Part shown: positions 63,882 to 64,000 of the stretch, in pieces
How positions within the stretch are numbered: position 1 is the stretch's first letter
Layout: the number at the start of each line of letters is the position of its first letter
Source: Brevibacterium aurantiacum
GTDB lineage: Bacteria; Actinomycetota; Actinomycetes; Actinomycetales; Brevibacteriaceae
Assembly (NCBI RefSeq): GCF_900169065.1
Contig: NZ_FXZB01000003.1
Span: 62,001 to 126,000 of the forward strand
Direction: 5' to 3'
DNA: 64,000 bases
Position numbers and translations under genes: made by a program
Notes under the pieces: model-generated
Databases searched by the model: none
What the model saw: the letters and a program-made list of their open reading frames with translations, nothing else
What the model was told of the DNA's origin: nothing

Positions 63882-64000
63882 GGCTCACTGATGAGAGTCG
63901 GGCCGAATGGGTCCGCAACATCGGCGGTGCCTGCGGCGGCGTCGAATTCGTAGACCTTGCGGCCGGTCACGAACACCTGATCGGCGCGGGAGTTCAGGTC
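63878..64000 (-). CDS. C-terminal fragment of a gene starting beyond the window
   Basis: The last 40 codons of a minus-strand gene (ADQVFVTGRKVYEFDAA, ending FGPTLISEP) with the stop at 63880-63878. VFVTGRKVYEF resembles the last strands of amidohydrolases, but too little is visible to be sure. Translationally coupled to thrE by a GTGA overlap. Confidence 0.5.
   Translation of the reverse strand, partial: DLNSRADQVFVTGRKVYEFDAAAGTADVADPFGPTLISEP

Overview
The window is high-GC actinobacterial chromosome (about 64% GC by eye). The gene set fits the Micrococcales and looks most like Brevibacterium: a DtxR/IdeR regulator, a WXG100 protein, GroEL with a GGM tail and no adjacent groES, a DUF3263-LytR_C pair, the XPB helicase pair, the fmdB-SAF-mscL order and a SepX/GlpR-like divisome protein. 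Genus is an inference from gene content. I see no phage, insertion sequence, CRISPR array, rRNA or replication origin.

Layout. 0-13 kb is a metabolic and transport stretch built from divergent regulator-target pairs: LysR/YeiH exporter, a FAD amine oxidase and MatC-type carrier, a MerR gene broken at an eight-C run facing a DUF2306 membrane protein, succinate-semialdehyde dehydrogenase, an MHS transporter coupled to a zinc alcohol dehydrogenase and facing an IclR regulator, and an orphan Imm5-like protein. 13-19.4 kb is a conserved core block: SepX/GlpR-like protein, RimJ-type acetyltransferase, GalU, 5-formyl-THF cyclo-ligase, FmdB, SAF protein, MscL. 19.4-24.8 kb holds a 1,724-residue superfamily-1 helicase-like protein whose ATP-binding motifs are mutated, overlapping a 59-residue protein. 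24.9-27.6 kb is tRNA-Arg(CCU) followed by a cell-wall surface protein and its own sortase, which may be an accessory islet. 27.6-34 kb has a tandem universal stress protein, HNH nuclease, NlpC/P60 hydrolase, DtxR, PdxH and SerC.

34-43 kb holds a minus-strand series (small membrane protein, cold-shock protein with a C-terminal extension, DUF3027, MFS exporter, DUF456) facing the helicase-associated protein/XPB helicase operon, then EamA facing its CGNR regulator. 44-52.5 kb is an envelope-stress region: PhoP-like regulator, sensor kinase and HtrA protease in one operon, an orphan WXG100 protein, and the PspA-PspAA-HtpX-PspAB membrane-stress set. 52.6-59.4 kb carries S4 and membrane proteins, TauE, DUF1707, groEL with a CIRCE operator, cspA, a LytR_C (VirR-like) protein and DUF3263. 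59.7-64 kb has an aldehyde dehydrogenase, Ung, ThrE and a partial gene.

Two sequence-level signals cut across genes. The first is an 11-mer, CGCCGAGGTGG, found 19 times on both strands, in several reading frames and once between genes; this is far above chance for the base composition and suggests a highly iterated DNA signal. The second is that four unrelated genes end in degenerate tandem repeats whose unit contains the stop codon.
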